From: Actinomycetes bacterium
GTDB lineage: Bacteria > Actinomycetota > Acidimicrobiia > Acidimicrobiales > RAAP-2
Assembly (NCBI GenBank): GCA_021826655.1
Contig: JAKAZC010000131.1
Span: forward strand, 1 to 7,512
Direction: 5' to 3'
Length of the DNA stretch: 7,512 nucleotides
The notes beneath the pieces were generated by a model that ran no database searches, was not told the DNA's origin, and saw only the letters and a list, made by a program, of their open reading frames with translations. Positions within the stretch are counted from its first letter, which is position 1. Each line of letters begins with the position of its first letter. This document shows, piece after piece, positions 5,601 through 7,512 of the stretch. The position numbers were made by a program, and so were the translations under genes.

Positions 5601-6608
5601 ATGCGATCCGCCGTCACCGACGTGCCCGATCGGGTGGGCGTACGTCGACCGACCCGCGCCCGTCGACCGATCCGCGATCGCCGGGGCTCCACCTCGAGTC
5701 GGCGCGTGATCGCGGCGCTGGCCGCGCCGGTGCTCCTGTCGGGATGTGCACTGTCCCTGCCTCCGGGCGGGGAGGGCGCCGCCGCCCATTCTCCCCGTGT
5801 CGTGCGGGTGGTGGCAGCCGAGGATTTCTGGGGAAGCATCGCCGCCCAGGTCGGTGGCATCCACGCCCACGTCGACAGCATCATCGCCAGGCCCGAGACC
5901 GACCCCCATTCCTATGAGCCCACGGCCGCCGACGCCCGCAGACTGGCCGATGCGCAGGTGGTCGTGCTGAACGGCGCAGGCTACGACCCGTGGATGCAAC
6001 GGCTCCTGGCGGCCGACGGCGGGTCGCCGACCGTGCTGGACGTCGGCACACTGGTCGGCGTCCCACCCGGGGGGAACCCGCACCTGTGGTACTCACCCAC
6101 CTACGTCGACCGGGTGATTGCCGCCGTCACCGCGGACCTTGCCCACACCGACCCGACCGACCGATCCTATTTTGCCGTCCGGGAACAGCAGTTCGAGCAG
6201 GTCGGCCTGGCCGGGTACCACGCGGCCATCACCTCGATCCGGGCCAGGTTCGCCGGTACCCCCGTCGGTGCGTCCGAGTCGATCGTCGTCTACCTGTGCC
6301 AGGCCCTCGACCTCGACCTCGTGACGCCCCCGTCGTTCCTGCGCGCGGTCAGCGAGGGCACGGATGTGTCGGCGGCCGACAAGACGATCATCGACAACCA
6401 GATCCGGGACCGCACACTGCACGTCTATCTCGAAAACACGCAGAACCTGACGCCGGACGTGCAGACGCAGGTGCGCGCCTCCCACGCCGCCGGCATCCCG
6501 GTGGTTCCCGTCACCGAGACCCTGCAGCCGGCAGGGGTCACCTTCCAGGCATGGCAGACCGCGCAGCTGCTCGCCCTGGCCACCGCATTGGAGGCCTCCC
6601 GTGGATGA
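5601..6608 (+). CDS. Metal ABC transporter substrate-binding lipoprotein (ZnuA/TroA family)
   Basis: This 335-residue lipoprotein should capture Zn2+ or Mn2+ outside the membrane and pass it to an ABC permease. The N-terminus has an Arg-rich segment (1-35, 12 Arg), a hydrophobic stretch (36-47) and the lipobox LLSGC, making C49 the lipidated first mature residue. The mature part has the bilobed ZnuA-family blocks: VRVVAAEDFWGSIAAQVGG, DPHSYEPT (H103), NPHLWYSPTYVDRV (H161), SESIVVYLC (E226), SEGTDVSAADKTIIDNQIR and PVTETLQP (E306). H103, H161, E226 and E306 are the likely metal ligands (by family comparison). The His-rich loop seen in some zinc-specific ZnuA proteins between the first two His ligands is absent: residues 109-160 contain no His. 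The ATG is supported by the leaderless promoter. An alternative GTG at 5706 would remove every positive charge before the hydrophobic stretch. It is the first gene of the operon and overlaps the ATPase gene by 8 bases. Zinc is favoured over manganese only by the operator type and the neighbour's His-rich tail. Confidence 0.92.
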   Translation: MRSAVTDVPDRVGVRRPTRARRPIRDRRGSTSSRRVIAALAAPVLLSGCALSLPPGGEGAAAHSPRVVRVVAAEDFWGSIAAQVGGIHAHVDSIIARPETDPHSYEPTAADARRLADAQVVVLNGAGYDPWMQRLLAADGGSPTVLDVGTLVGVPPGGNPHLWYSPTYVDRVIAAVTADLAHTDPTDRSYFAVREQQFEQVGLAGYHAAITSIRARFAGTPVGASESIVVYLCQALDLDLVTPPSFLRAVSEGTDVSAADKTIIDNQIRDRTLHVYLENTQNLTPDVQTQVRASHAAGIPVVPVTETLQPAGVTFQAWQTAQLLALATALEASRG

Positions 6609-7512
6609 CGTCCCCATGCCTGTCGGCCCCGGCGGACCTCCTGCGGTGCGGCTCGTCGACGCCTCGGTCCGCCAGGGAGGCCGTAGCGTCTGGTCACACG
6701 TCGACCTCGTCGTCGAACCGGGTACGTTCATCGCCGTCCTCGGTCCGAACGGGTCCGGCAAGTCGACACTGATCAAGGCGGTCCTGGGGGTTGTCCCGCT
6801 CTCGGGAGGGCACATCGACGTATTCGGCCGGGAGCCCGGTGCGGCCGGTCGGGACATCGGCTACCTCCCCCAGCGCCGAAGCTTCGAATCCGGACTGCGG
6901 GTGCGGGGCATCGATATCGTTCGCATGGGTGCCGACGGCGACCGCTGGGGACTGCCCCTCCCCTGGGGTCCGGGCCGCCGGACCCGCAACACCCGGGTGG
7001 ACGAGGTGATCGAACTTGTGGGGGCGACCGGGTTCGCGTCCCGGCCGATCGGCGAGATGTCCGGAGGCGAGCAGCAGCGCCTTCTCATCGCCCAGTCGCT
7101 CGTTCGGAGCCCGCGGCTGCTCCTCCTCGATGAACCACTCGACAGTCTCGACATCCCGAATCAGGCGGCGGTGGCGTCACTCATCGCCGACATCTCGCGG
7201 GCGGCGGGTATCACCGTCCTCATCGTTGCCCACGACGTGAATCCGATCGCCTCCTCCATCGACGGCGTGGTCTACGTCGCCCGGGGACGGGCCGTGAGCG
7301 GGACCCCGACGGAGGTGATCACCTCAGAGACCCTGACCGCCCTGTACGGCACGCCGATCGAGGTCCTGACCACGAGCGACGGTCGGCGGGTCGTCGTCGG
7401 CCAGCCCGATGCCGCATCCCACCACGCCGGCCCCCACGACCGCGACCACGCCGGCCCCCACGACCACGACCACGCCGGCCCCCACGACCACGACCACGCC
7501 GGCCCCCACGAC
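6601..7512 (+). CDS. Metal ABC transporter ATP-binding protein (ZnuC family) with His-rich tail, 3' end outside window
   Basis: This is the ATPase that drives the metal importer from the cytoplasmic face; 304 codons are visible and no stop is reached. Motifs are Walker A GPNGSGKS (48-55), Q-loop Q91 in YLPQRR, signature SGGEQ (154-158), Walker B LLLLDEP with D177 and E178, a D-loop around SLD, and the H-loop H211 in VAHD. YLPQRR and the overall layout match the Mn/Zn family (ZnuC/MntB/TroB). The GTG at 6601 is chosen because GGAGG (6590-6594) lies six bases upstream; it overlaps the lipoprotein gene by 8 bases, implying coupled translation. ZnuC proteins are usually about 230-270 aa. Here the domain is followed by residues 274-304, which hold 11 His and 7 Asp arranged as an 8-residue repeat (HAGPHDHD). 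The tail would face the cytosol and could bind zinc. The permease expected in such an operon is not in the window. Whether the frame ends soon or runs into another domain is unknown. Confidence 0.93.
   Translation, partial: MDDVPMPVGPGGPPAVRLVDASVRQGGRSVWSHVDLVVEPGTFIAVLGPNGSGKSTLIKAVLGVVPLSGGHIDVFGREPGAAGRDIGYLPQRRSFESGLRVRGIDIVRMGADGDRWGLPLPWGPGRRTRNTRVDEVIELVGATGFASRPIGEMSGGEQQRLLIAQSLVRSPRLLLLDEPLDSLDIPNQAAVASLIADISRAAGITVLIVAHDVNPIASSIDGVVYVARGRAVSGTPTEVITSETLTALYGTPIEVLTTSDGRRVVVGQPDAASHHAGPHDRDHAGPHDHDHAGPHDHDHAGPHD
7423..7512 (+). repeat. 24-bp in-frame tandem repeat encoding HAGPHDHD units
   Basis: Units start at 7423, 7447, 7471 and 7495; the last is cut after 18 bases by the window end. 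Units 2 and 3 are identical; unit 1 differs by one base, CGC for CAC at 7441-7443, giving Arg in place of His. The period is a multiple of three, so copy-number changes keep the ATPase reading frame. A further CAC lies directly before unit 1. Confidence 0.97.

Noticed and set aside
7324..7509. Minus-strand frame with a Val/Gly repeat (GAGVVVVV)
   Set aside because: It is the antisense reading of the His-repeat coding DNA. The plus-strand frame carries a full set of ABC ATPase motifs.
7423..7512. CRISPR-like array
   Set aside because: The repeats are directly adjacent with no spacers, keep the reading frame and encode a regular peptide repeat.

Overview
The window is very GC-rich, uses GTG starts freely and carries several leaderless promoters (a TANNNT box six or seven bases before the start codon). 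Together with an LLM-class oxidoreductase and a PPOX/FDOR-type flavin/F420 enzyme, this suggests a high-GC actinobacterium, possibly an uncultured acidimicrobial lineage. The lineage is an inference from style and gene content, as no marker gene is present. I found no RNA genes, insertion sequences, phage genes or CRISPR array.

Layout: (1) Positions 1-310 hold the C-terminal end of an enoyl-CoA hydratase/isomerase, broken at the window edge. (2) Positions 500-3159 are a two-gene operon: a YifB/ComM-type AAA+ ATPase followed, with a 4-base GTGA overlap, by the recombination mediator DprA. (3) Positions 3222-4046 encode a small LLM-class oxidoreductase, convergent with (4) a PPOX-class FMN/F420 split-barrel protein on the minus strand (4113-4520). 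Two back-to-back hairpins lie between their ends. (5) Positions 4645-5517 encode endonuclease IV (nfo), divergent from the PPOX gene and ending in a strong hairpin around its stop codon. (6) From 5601 to the window end runs a metal-uptake ABC operon: a ZnuA-family binding lipoprotein and, overlapping it by 8 bases, a ZnuC-family ATPase that is still open at the window end. Its promoter contains a Fur/Zur-type operator between the -35 and -10 boxes.

The yifB-dprA pair handles incoming or damaged single-stranded DNA, and nfo repairs abasic sites. The LLM and PPOX genes are independent flavin/F420 redox functions without a visible substrate. The last operon is a zinc or manganese importer probably repressed when metal is plentiful. 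The standout feature is the C-terminal tail of its ATPase: a His/Asp-rich stretch made of 24-bp tandem repeats, giving 11 His and 7 Asp in the last 31 visible residues. The partner binding protein lacks the usual His-rich loop. The permease expected next lies outside the window. The broken gene at one edge and the tandem repeat at the other suggest that the window may be a complete short contig.
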